Of a stretch of 64,000 bases of DNA, positions 24,776-35,042 are shown piece after piece. The notes under the pieces were generated by a model that was not told where the DNA came from, made no database searches, and saw nothing but the letters and a program-made list of their open reading frames with translations. The stretch lies in the NCBI RefSeq assembly GCF_963678975.1, contig NC_089274.1, forward strand, positions 5,878,001 through 5,942,000. The letters are read 5' to 3'. This stretch comes from Dysidea avara (taxonomy: Eukaryota > Porifera > Demospongiae > Dictyoceratida > Dysideidae). Every line of letters begins with the position of its first letter. Positions within the stretch are counted from its first letter, which is position 1. The translations under genes and the position numbers were made by a program.

Positions 24776-27700
24776 GAATACTAGTCAAACTTCTCAGATG
24801 TTCCTTTAAGGTATTTTATAGCTACACAGTACATACAGATTATTGTACACAAGTTAGTACTAATATAATTCCCTACCCCAGGAATTAATAAACCCAGACC
24901 AAAGACCTGCAGGAATCCAGAAATTTTATGTTTCCTAGTGTTTATGCATTCTATTGTATTAGATGCCTCTGCAAGTCACAGTGTCTCATCTTACATAGTC
25001 ATAGCACTTCTGCACCATGCATCACATGACGTCTATCGTCACGTCTGGACTGGCTGCTCACTGGTTACAGCTGGCTTTCTGTATGACAAGTACACTAGTA
25101 TTGCTTAACTGGAGAAATTTTGTGTAACAATTTTTCCAGGAATATTTTCAGTGAAAGGGTGACTGCTGGCAAGAGCTGCTGGTTACACAAGCAGTTTGAC
25201 AAAATTATAATAGCCTTGTGTGCTTCATGTGGTGCATGAGAAGTTAAACTTCTAGTATTTATTAATATTAATGGTGCGTATGGTACCTGGAGGTGTGAAA
25301 ATGAGCACCCATCAGAATGGCCTATGCTAAGCAGTCCAAACCCTCTTTCAGTGTAGGCATTAAATGTTAGGGATTGTGTGAGGCACCATGATATAGAATA
25401 AGTGATCTGGCCATGCAAGATGGGATGCTGTGACTTGTAGAGGTAACAGGCATGAATGTGAAGTACCGATTGAGTTCTTCATTTCCAGGTCCACTGCTTA
25501 TACCACCTCATATTATTTACACATTACATATCACAATAATAATTATTATTGTTTAATTTATTGTTAGCATTTATATTCCAGGAAGTGAGAAGTCTGTGTG
25601 ATAGATGATCAGTCCACTCGCTTCAGCACTGATAAGCCCCCTGCCTATATTATGATGAAGAGCCTTAGATGATCTGTAGATGTCCTTATACCAAGAAGCT
25701 TAAGACGGCAATCAATCTGCAGCAATTGGTGACTTAATTACGAACTAGCCAATTACGACATGAAACTGACAATTCCTTTGTAGCATATCTAAGTGTGTAA
25801 TACATAATATGTTTATGTATAATGTACTGTAATGATACAATGCAAGGAGTGAAAAGACATAATGAAGTGTCCATTTATATGTTGGTATTATTCTTCACTT
25901 GTATTGTACAGAAGTGTTTGTGGAGCCATCTAGGGACTTGCAATTGTCATTTACAACACACACTTGAATGTTGCAATAATATTTACACAGTCAGAAGTTT
26001 TGTGCTCCAAGTATGAAGCTTACACATCTGGTTGATGTACATGTACTGATAGTACATTTGATATGCTTGTCTCACCACTACTTCATTTATTGTGTTGCAA
26101 GCCTTGATTATTGCAAGTGCATCATTTTGAAAGAACCATTGCATCACGGCAGTGAGTGTTATGAAGATGATGTTGACTATAGAGCTGAAACAAACATTCT
26201 GTATACCAGTGTGTGGCAATGACCACAATACAACAAGACATCGAGATTGGGAGAATGGGCTGGAGCGCTGTAGCCTTGTGACCTGACCCTTAATCTGTCA
26301 TGTGAGATCACATGACCCTCTGAGATTGGGTCATGGTAAATGTGTACCCCAACATTTATGATAAAGCTCTGGCAGGTACATTTGGTGGTATGCCAATTTA
26401 CCCAACACCAGATGCCCTATATGATCCCTCCTAACTGATATGCTACAATGCAGCCCATATCCTACTAACCAGCTGTAGTTTGGTACTATGGACCTTTGGT
26501 GGGATAAAAAGTTTCCAGCACTGCAAACAATTAGTGATAATGCTGCTCCTTTACTGCCCTGCTATAGCATAGAATGATCTAGAACAGGTAGGCTGCTACA
26601 TATGGTACTACCCCAAACCTGTTGATACCTTCTAATGAATACCATAATGCATAGTGATCAAGCTAACCCTACCGTTTAGATATTTACTGAATAGTGCATA
26701 GTGTTCAACGTTAGTTCCCATCTATTAATGTTATTATGGCCACCTTCAAGTTAACCTTCGATTAAACTTGTAATATGCAACAGGTCTGAACAAGTGATAA
26801 AAATATACACAACTCAATCGATATGACAAACAAAACTTAGTTACAGAATAAGTTAGAATACACACTATTATAAACCAATTGCATCGTGTGTGGTGTCTTC
26901 CCATAGTCTCCAGAACACCTATATATCAAGATGACAATTGCTGAAATAAAAGACCACTAAACACATTACAGAAATTGGACAATCAAATCAGCAAATGAAG
27001 CCAAAATCTCACAAGCCAAATCAACACTATTGCAGAACTTCCCAGAAGCATTTTAGGTCACTCTGAAACCATACTAATTTTCCAGTGACATTGTAAGGCA
27101 GAAAAGCGACAATCTACATCATTCTTACAATAGCACTGAATGAACTAAGCAAATGACAATGCTCGATTGATGATTTGATATCCATATGGTACAGTATATA
27201 CATAGCTGACAATAGACTTACCTCAGCAGTATGCACATGACTCCAATGAATAAACATTTGTGTGCCACTAGCACCTATTATAAGAGGAACACTCATCACT
27301 TGTGACAACAGTTGCTGGTCTTAACTAAAAATCAACACAATAAATTATGAAAGTGAATGTCAGGAAGAGTGGAATGAAAGTTGTTGCAAAGCGATAGGAT
27401 CAACTACCATCGAGTTATCAACCATTTTATAAAGGTATGTAAAGGGTTTGTGTGTTTCCTTACTGAAAAGTTATTTTCACGACTAGTTTTGGCTTCACCA
27501 TTAATTTTAGTGTTAGGATAAAACCCTAGGTATCATTTTGATCCTTGCTACATCATGAGTAGAATGATATAAATTGCATAGCCATAGGAGGGACGAAAGC
27601 TTCGAAAGTTACAGCGCTTTGTGCAAAGCATGTGTATTTATTAAGTGTAAATCCAGTTTTCTGGATTATGCGGGTTTAAGGGTTAAGCTGTACAAACAGC

Positions 27701-28190
27701 AGTGTAGTAGCTAGCTAGGCATAACTTCTTTTAAAGCAAATCTGTAATGAAGAGTCCACAGAGATGGGCTCGCATTGCTTGTTAAAGGGGACAGCCAGAT
27801 CTTGTGCCCGGGTAATTCAGAAAGCTAGCTACACCCCGGTGTGTTTTGTAACATATCTCTACACAGTGACATAGCTAACAATGGCTATAGGCGAGGAAAA
27901 AACTTGGACTATTTGCCAAATTCACCTATGTTTTACACTGCCTAAGTTATCTACTGTACGGTAGCTTTCAGACCTTCCCCTCTAGGATTGTGATGACCAA
28001 CAGTTTAGGCCTTGCTTAAAGGGTGGTACAAATGTGAATGTATGTTGGTGGTGAGGTAGGGGTTTTAAATCAATCTCCTTACTGAGGACACTGTATTTGT
28101 TGTTATAGACTATGTGCAATCTAGAGCATAGTCTCATATATTCCTGAGAGCAAGAAATTCTATACTGGAAAAATTTTAAATGCTCATACT
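24776..28190. other. Unique core of the 16.6-kb element
   Basis: About 3.4 kb between the inverted arms. Only short unconvincing frames are present and no transposase motif was recognised. At about 27368-27695 lies one copy of a dispersed repeat whose second copy is at 52094-52655. Since this would be the internal region of a fold-back transposon, the lack of a gene supports non-autonomy. Confidence 0.5.
27368..27695 (+). repeat. Dispersed repeat, copy 1
   Basis: Highly similar to 52094-52655 once the MITE at 52227-52478 is removed from that copy. It shares GTTGCAAAGCGATAGGATCA at one end and CCAGTTTTCTGGATTATG near the other. Noncoding. Confidence 0.8.
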
Positions 28191-28259
28191 CTTGATGAAA
28201 GGAACATCCGAGAAGTTACTATAGTATTCTTTTAAGACATTCTGGTTACAGATTGCACA

Positions 28260-29193
28260 CGATCAATACTACAAGCCATGCCCCCAAGATTGCATATGGT
28301 CTATTGTAAGATCACAAACAAAATACACTTACACTAAGATTGCTCAAGCTGGCAAGTTCTGTGGCATCTTGTTTTAATAATCTGTAAAATAAAGCAATTG
28401 ATATAAGATTGGACAATACGCACAACACAATAGGAAGAATACGAACAAGTGTTTTACTAAACATTTGAAGATAAAATATTAAATTTTGTTGCATACGTAC
28501 TCAGTTTGTGTTATAGAAAATACTGGATGAGTACATGACATCATGTCTATCACTGGTACAATGAAAAAAGCTAAACTATAATTCATGTATCTTACTACGT
28601 CAATTATGGTCGGTCCCATAGTCTTGTTTAGTGTCCGGGAGTATATACACAGCATTACAAGAGAAATGATATCAAATGAACATTTCTGTAGCATTATATT
28701 AAGCATGTCATATAGAGCTCTATTAGGCTTGAATCTGCTGGGGAAAGTGTCCTAAGCACTTGAGTATGTGCGGGCAAATCCACCTTGGACAAGACTAGTA
28801 ACTTGTAGGAGGTTAACACGGATAGAAACTGTCTCAAAGTTCCATAATAACCAGTTATAGTCATGGTAAGTAGTGCAAGAAACTGCAACAGCATGAACCG
28901 GCCAGCATCATGGGGCATATAAGCCACTGTCCTAACCATTTGGTTATGTTGTTTCACCGGTAAGAATTTACGGTGAAACTGCAACAGCACAAAGCAGAGA
29001 TTCAGTCGTGCTCATCACAGTTCAAATCTCAACCTTGTCCTCGACCTTGCCCCACGTGTACATAACCAGTGAGCTTACAGTTTAAATATGCATGACATTG
29101 TCAGGCGCATTGGTAACCACCTGATAGCAATGCCATACATTATGTTCAGTATAAGTTACAAGCTCGAGACAAAAATTAATAGTGATTCACTCG
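28260..29193 (-). repeat. Right inner arm of the large fold-back
   Basis: Inverted near-copy of 23595-24520. The three overlapping frames recur on the minus strand (28694-28990, 28479-28706, 28312-28494), each with a single residue changed (C to Y, T to V, H to R). The arm ends directly at the target of the RecQ/DUF6589 element. Confidence 0.85.
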
Positions 29194-29202
29194 CTCATCA
29201 CT

Positions 29203-29313
29203 TAGTCTCGCGTGGCCAGACCGCTGTTCCGCGCAGGGGCTTATCGATTGTAGATTATAAGCGCCCGCGCCGAATAGGGTCTGGTACACTTCCAATAGGC
29301 CAGTTGTGTTCGC
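29203..29313 (+). repeat. Left 111-bp TIR of the RecQ/DUF6589 element
   Basis: Starts TAGTCTCGCGTGGCC and ends CAGTTGTGTTCGC. It is the reverse complement of 34536-34646 with no mismatch seen. Confidence 0.93.
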
Positions 29314-29389
29314 GACCCAGCAAAATGTTGGGTGTAAATTATTTCCATCCACCTATAGGCGCCGGATAGATTTTATTTAAGACTTAGAA

Positions 29390-30950
29390 ATGGAAAGGAC
29401 TGCCCATGTCTGTGGAAGTTCGTCTATTATAGATGCAGCAATTGAAGATTCCATTCAAGATCTAGGTTTAGACACCATCAAACCCAAGCAGCGCAATGCG
29501 ATACAAAGCTTCTTGTCTGGAAATGACACGTTGGTTGTTTTGCCGACTGGTTATGGGAAGTCTCTCATATATGCAGTTCTTTCGCTGATTTTTGATAAAC
29601 TGAGAGGTAAGACTAATCAGTAAGTAATTTGGTTCAGTGGTTTTATTTTACTTACAGGGTGCCAAAAGGAAAGCATTGTTTTAGTTGTAAGCCCTTTGAC
29701 AGCCCTGATGATGGATCAAAAAAGAATTTTATCTCAGAAAGGCCTATCAGTGGAGTATGTTGGAGAAAAACTCGAAAACATAGATGATGTATTGAAAGGC
29801 AAAGTACAACTTGTGTATATCAGTCCAGAAAGTTTACTGGGCAATGCAAAGATCAGGAAAATGTTGTTGACTTCTGTGTACTCCCAAAACTTAGTAGGAT
29901 TAGTTGTAGATGAGGCTCACTGTGTGAAGATATGGTAAGCCAGCTCGTAGCCGGGGTGTGGCAACTTCCGAGATATCTGATACAGTTCCACCACATGTTT
30001 TTGATTTATAATTTGCTATAGCAGTAATTACAAGGGTGAAAGGGGTGTCAGACCTCTTTAGTGTACCACCTACACTTTTAGGTAGACGTGATTAATTTTA
30101 ACTACACATTTGTTTTCCAAAATATAGGGGTGACAAGTTTCGGAGGACGTTTGCTGAGATAGGGACAATCCGGAGCTTGATTAATAAGGAAGTAAACATT
30201 CTTGCTCTCACAGCCACTGCTACACATGAAACAGTGAAGAGTATCTTTGAACGTTTGTCAATGACTAATGTTACAATGGTCGGACTTCCTCCTGAGAGGC
30301 CAAACATCAAGTACTTTGTTGTCCCTATGCCTAAAATGGCTGATCTTTGTTCAATACTAGCTCAGGAGCTTATAAGCATGAAGGCTGACATGCCTAAAAC
30401 AGTTTTGTTTTGTCAAAGTTTGCCGCAGTGTGGTGATTTCCATGTAAGAATCAAGAGGCTACTAAAACAGAACATTGCTATACCACCAACAGCTCCCAGT
30501 ATATTTCCTTTTCGAATGCTCAGTCTTTTTACATCGGCATCTAGAACAGTGATACGGGAGAAGACCCTACAAGAATTCTGTAAAGAAAAGACCAACTTAA
30601 GGTTGATCATTGCCACTACTGCTTTTGGCTTGGGGGTGGATTGTCGAGATATAACTCGAATCATCAACTGGGGTGCACCCAATTCCTTGGAAGAATTGGT
30701 TCAAGAATCTGGTAGAGCTGGACGAGATAGTAGTGAGGCAGAATCCATTTTATACTATGGGAAAGGAGCCATGAAACACATTTCAAAGCCCGTTAAGATT
30801 TATGGAGAGAATCAATCTCACTGTAGAAGAACGCTCTTGTTCAAAGATTTTCTTTTCAGTGATGTTGACAAACACGATATTGTTGCATGTAGATGTTGTG
30901 ATTTGTGTGCTCGATTGTGTGTTTGTGCTAAGTGTAAAAACAATAATTAA
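29390..30950 (+). CDS. RecQ-like superfamily 2 helicase
   Basis: Three exons join in frame (29390-29606, 29658-29934, 30128-30950) and give 438 residues. Visible motifs are the upstream KPKQRNAI with its glutamine (Q34), Walker A TGYGKS (53-58), DEAHCVKIWG (157-166, the RecQ form of motif II), LTATAT (192-197), ATTAFGLGVD (motif V) and QESGRAGRD (357-365, motif VI). A cysteine-rich tail (CRCCDLC, CVCAKC) matches a RecQ zinc-binding subdomain. No winged-helix or HRDC domain follows, so it is a core-only helicase, shorter than most cellular RecQ proteins. Expected role: ATP-dependent 3'-5' DNA unwinding in the nucleus. Its place inside TIRs suggests a part in transposition or repair of the donor site (inference). 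The first ATG lies 76 bases after the TIR. Confidence 0.9.
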
Positions 30951-30959
30951 AATACAATT

Positions 30960-33900
30960 TTAAAGATCTAAGTTTATAATTTTCTCTTTAAGCCACTCAG
31001 TCACTGCTTTCCAATCAAATGTTTGGAATAAAGGACTCCTCTTGTACGATTGGAGATTCTGTTGACTACTTTCACTGAACACATCATCTGACACCAATTG
31101 AGATACTATCATAGCCAAATCTTTTTTAAATGCAGGAAATGTGTGATAGTCCTTATTCTTACTAGCATCAGCCTCATCTTCAAAACGACCACACAGCTTA
31201 TTGATAATGCCCAGTGTACGTCCTACAGTTTGTATGCACTGGGGCTTCAAATTTGAACCCAGGTTCTCCATCATAGACTTCACACGCCCATTTAAATGTT
31301 CCATATGTAGATCGCAAGCTATATTGTGTCCAATTCTTCCAACAGTATTGATAGTTCTCCCCCACTTTAGCTCAGTAACCTGTCTAGGTGACATCACCAT
31401 AGTCTGAGATAATAATTTGAATGCTTCCAAAGCATAATTTCGGCGGCCAGTATGTTTAAATACAGGCATCAGAAACCGCCAATATCTAATAATGCGATCG
31501 CCATCACCCTCTTGTACAGCATCATGGAAGCCATGCCACAGCAAGCCTAAACTCATGACATCCAGTGCATAACTGTAGTCAGTTCCTTTGGGTGGTGTTT
31601 TTGAGTTGTTTGAGAATAAATTCATCTTGATCCAATTTCGAACTACGCATTTGGCAACATCATTGCAAGTAAAAACTCTGGATGGCTCATCTTTCATAAG
31701 CTTTGTGGCACCAGCAACAATGTACCCGTGCAACACAACCATCAAAAAATCTTCTGTTGCCTTCATGCACTTAGAAGGATCACTCTTAACGGCAGTACGG
31801 TTGATTAAGTTCCTAAGTTGATACAGCGTGCCTTTATCTTTACTTGACTTCTTGGTGTATAGTCGCTTCCACATTGCCTGTAGTATATTAGTAACACTTG
31901 TACTCAAATAATACACCTGTTACCTGTAATAGACACATTCTAGCATGCCAGTCAGCAACAGCAGGAACAAAACCCTCCAATCGATGTAAAGCTGATGTGT
32001 CATCATCCCGTAATGTAATGGCACCTCTAGCACGAGCAGCAGTTAACTGATCACCAAAAAGCAAGATCTTGATTAATCTTGAGTCATCAACTGTATAATC
32101 TTTTCCCTCTACAGACACTGTCTTGGTTGCAACATGCACTGGAACATAGTTACTCAAATCATCTAACACCTCAGTCATTTCCTTCAGCAGAGCTTCATTC
32201 TTCAGAATCACACCAAGTGGTACCTAGATGCAGATAGATATTACATATATCACAAGTATCAGAAAATTTAGATTACGTCGCCTACAGTATATTATATATC
32301 TAATACAACAAATCCATGACACATAGCTATCTACTGTACAAATTTTATAGAATCAGTTATATATGAATATACATACCACTTCAGACTTGCAAGCCATTTC
32401 CTTAGAAAATGCACTGGGGATATGCCATGTCACCAAACTTTGCTGATCCTTGAATTGCTCCATGCTTTGCACCAAAATCCTACAATAATCAATGTATTAC
32501 AAAGAGACACTAAGCAGCAGAATACACACCTTGCTACTAGGGTTTCAAATTCACTGAGTAACTTCTCCACATCATCCGAGCTAGGCAAAAAATTATCAGG
32601 ATATATGTCAATAGAAGAAGGACAATCATCTGATATTTCAGCAGTGTTGACTCTATTCTGCACAGCATATGAATGAAAATAATGCAATGACCGTGTAGTA
32701 CGGTCATGACGTTGGAACGAAGGCCGTACATTCTTATCTATGTTGTCCCCTACTATGACATATCCATTCACTGGCTGGTTGGCAGAAACAGTTAAGCTGA
32801 TCTCATCAGGGCTAACTGGTGACTGGATCAACATAGGACTTTGGTGCACTTCTGCTGCCGTGACACCGTTATCATGTCTTGGATGGCAACTCTCATTTAT
32901 AGCACTCTCAGTATTCGCATCTTGCAAATCATTCAGGTCAAAGTCATCGTCATCATCCAGATCAAATTCATCATCATCGTTGAGATCAAAGTCATCATCA
33001 GATAAAAAATCTCCAAATGAAGAGTCACTGCAGCAGCTGCTATCATCATCTTCGTCGCTGTCGTTTCCATCATTTGCCATATCCAAACAAAGTAATGGGT
33101 CACTATTGGCCCGTGGCTGGTCATCGGATACCTAAAAGTATTTTAATTTCAATGCTAATAACCATTATTTTTTATTTATTTTATTATAGTGCTAAAAGTC
33201 ACCTGGTCCTACAGCCTGTTAAAGATGTTAAGACGATAAGGTGTGTTTAAAAAGTTTGAGATTATGAACATGTCTAACCTTAATAGTCATCAATAGCTTG
33301 TTCACCCAAGATATCACATCTGCATCATGATTATCAGACAGTTTTCTAACAGTGTTAGCAGTTGCTGTCACTGATACGGTGATCATAAATGGTTGTAAGC
33401 ATCGAAAAACCTGTTACAAATAGTAGAAGAGTCATTAAACAGACAACATTAATACCTGCTTGTGTACTCCATTTGCATATAACATCATTGACACAGCCTT
33501 TTGAACTTGGCAAAGTTGCTTGCATTGCATCTTCAATACCATCGAAACTATGAAACAGATAAACTTCTCCTTAGCATTAGGCAGTAGATCATGTAGGAAC
33601 ATCCAAAGTGTAGGAACAGCCTCCTTCAATTCTAAGCCCAATAATTCCCAACTAAACTTTTCAAGTTGTTTTGGAGACTCCCTTAACATTGATTTATGTG
33701 TTGGAGAATTCAATACCTTCATCTCTTCATGAGCTTTATTGGCCATTGCTTTTATTGTGCAGTCATGTAGGTCCTCTGACTCAACAACTTTCTCTGATGT
33801 AGCATTGTACGACTTTCTGCTTAGGGATGTTACAATTGGTTTACGCTTTGGTGTAATACGGTGGTTCCTTACGCGGCCATCTCTGCCTTTAATCTTCACC

Positions 33901-34448
33901 TACAAAATAATGATTTCGATAGATTTTTAAACATGCATAGCTACTCACAGTTACTTCTGGAGTATTGGGTCCTGTGGATACTGTTGATGTGGTGTTCTAT
34001 TTGACAATTTAGTATAGGAGCATACTGGTACATAAAAATTGCTTACTATAGCTTCATTTTCATCAGCTTCTCTTTCTTGATCAGGTTCCCCTAGTTGGGC
34101 AGTCTCAGCAGATCGCTTCTCTCCTGTGTGTGGCCTGGAACAAGACAACTCTGTCTGTGGTGGTGCACTTAAATTAGAAAGAATGTCAGAGGATAGCTGG
34201 TTAACTTTCACAACAGCTTTGTTGTAGTTTATCAAGTTTCTCTGACAATGTGCACAGAAGTATGCCTTTTCTTCAGTTAGCTTCTCAAAAGAATTCACTG
34301 ACAATCCTGGCCATGTGGCAAAAATAAGTCGATTCAAAATCGCCAGCTCATTTGAACAACTGTTTGCCTTTCCATATAACAACTTGCGGTATCTTCGAGA
34401 ACCGTCAGTGTCACACTGAGGCTGTAAACACAGAGCACAAGACTCCAT
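30960..34448 (-). CDS. DUF6589-type protein, candidate transposase
   Basis: Eight minus-strand exons join in frame: 34047-34448, 33949-33996, 33456-33899, 33279-33410, 32530-33131, 32377-32479, 31924-32223 and 30960-31877, giving about 982 residues without a break. The N-terminus has paired cysteines (CALC...C and FCAHC), likely zinc-binding. Residues about 360-400 form an Asp-rich tract. The C-terminal 400 residues show features I associate with DUF6589: LFGDQLTAARARG (Asp about 635), ADWHARM (Asp about 668), GTLYQLRNLINR and DLHMEHLNG (Glu about 870). Conserved acidic residues of this kind could form a DDE/RNase H-like site; that is inference. It converges on the helicase gene with stops 9 bases apart. 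The introns are mostly 45-50 bases up to about 150. Confidence 0.85.
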
Positions 34449-34535
34449 CTACCTCGAGTCCATCACTCAAATACAGGCGCATATGATCTAAGACCAGCAC
34501 GAGTTGGTCAACGCTATATTACTGTTAAATAAAGT

Positions 34536-34646
34536 GCGAACACAACTGGCCTATTGGAAGTGTACCAGACCCTATTCGGCGCGGGCGCTTATAATCTACA
34601 ATCGATAAGCCCCTGCGCGGAACAGCGGTCTGGCCACGCGAGACTA
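34536..34646 (-). repeat. Right 111-bp TIR of the RecQ/DUF6589 element
   Basis: Inverted copy of 29203-29313, ending CACGCGAGACTA next to the CTCATCACT duplication. Confidence 0.93.
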
Positions 34647-34655
34647 CTCATCACT

Positions 34656-35042
34656 ATGAATGTGTGCATACACAAGTCACTGCAAATTTAGTTGTGAGTT
34701 ACCGTACCTTCCATCAAGGTGCTTTCCATATTCATAACAGTCACCAGTTTATCTCCTTTATCACTCACTCGTCATTGTTACGCAGAAAACGTGTTGACCA
34801 CAACAGCAATGTGCGGTGATCACGTGATTAACCAGTTTCCTGTATTACGTAACTTTGTGGTTGAGCAAGTCTGTACATAACGAGATTGATTTCAAATTGA
34901 TTATGTAATGCGTACATTTCAAAAGATTCGCGGCTTACGGTTAATTACATCCGGTGACTCTGCTGCTTAAACTCATTGAGAAAACAGCCATACAATTCTG
35001 TTGGGTTCGTTTTAATGTTGAATAAATAAAGTAGCGCTATTT
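34656..35042 (-). repeat. Right outer arm of the large fold-back
   Basis: Bases about 34670-34900 are the inverse of 21290-21521 at roughly 95% by eye, with small indels. The remaining 140 bases up to the hAT element have no left-arm match, so the left arm is probably deleted there. Confidence 0.75.

Larger units (their letters stand above)
29203..34646. mobile_element. RecQ/DUF6589 DNA transposon, TAGTCT clan, apparently intact
   Basis: This 5,444-bp element has 111-bp TIRs (29203-29313 and 34536-34646) that I read as identical. They start TAGTCTCGCGTGGCCAGACC. The 9-bp TSD CTCATCACT is perfect at 29194-29202 and 34647-34655. Each TIR contains inner palindromes (CCAGACC...GGGTCTGG and GCTTAT...ATAAGC). 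The interior holds two convergent genes that fill almost all the space: a RecQ-like helicase on the plus strand and a DUF6589 protein on the minus strand, with only 9 bases between their stop codons. Perfect TIRs, a perfect TSD and two open spliced frames indicate recent movement. I do not know this combination as a named superfamily. Confidence 0.9.

Noticed and set aside
29203-34646. Helitron interpretation for a helicase-bearing element
   Set aside because: Helitrons lack TIRs and TSDs and use a Pif1-type helicase with a Rep domain; here there are TIRs, a 9-bp TSD and a RecQ-type helicase.
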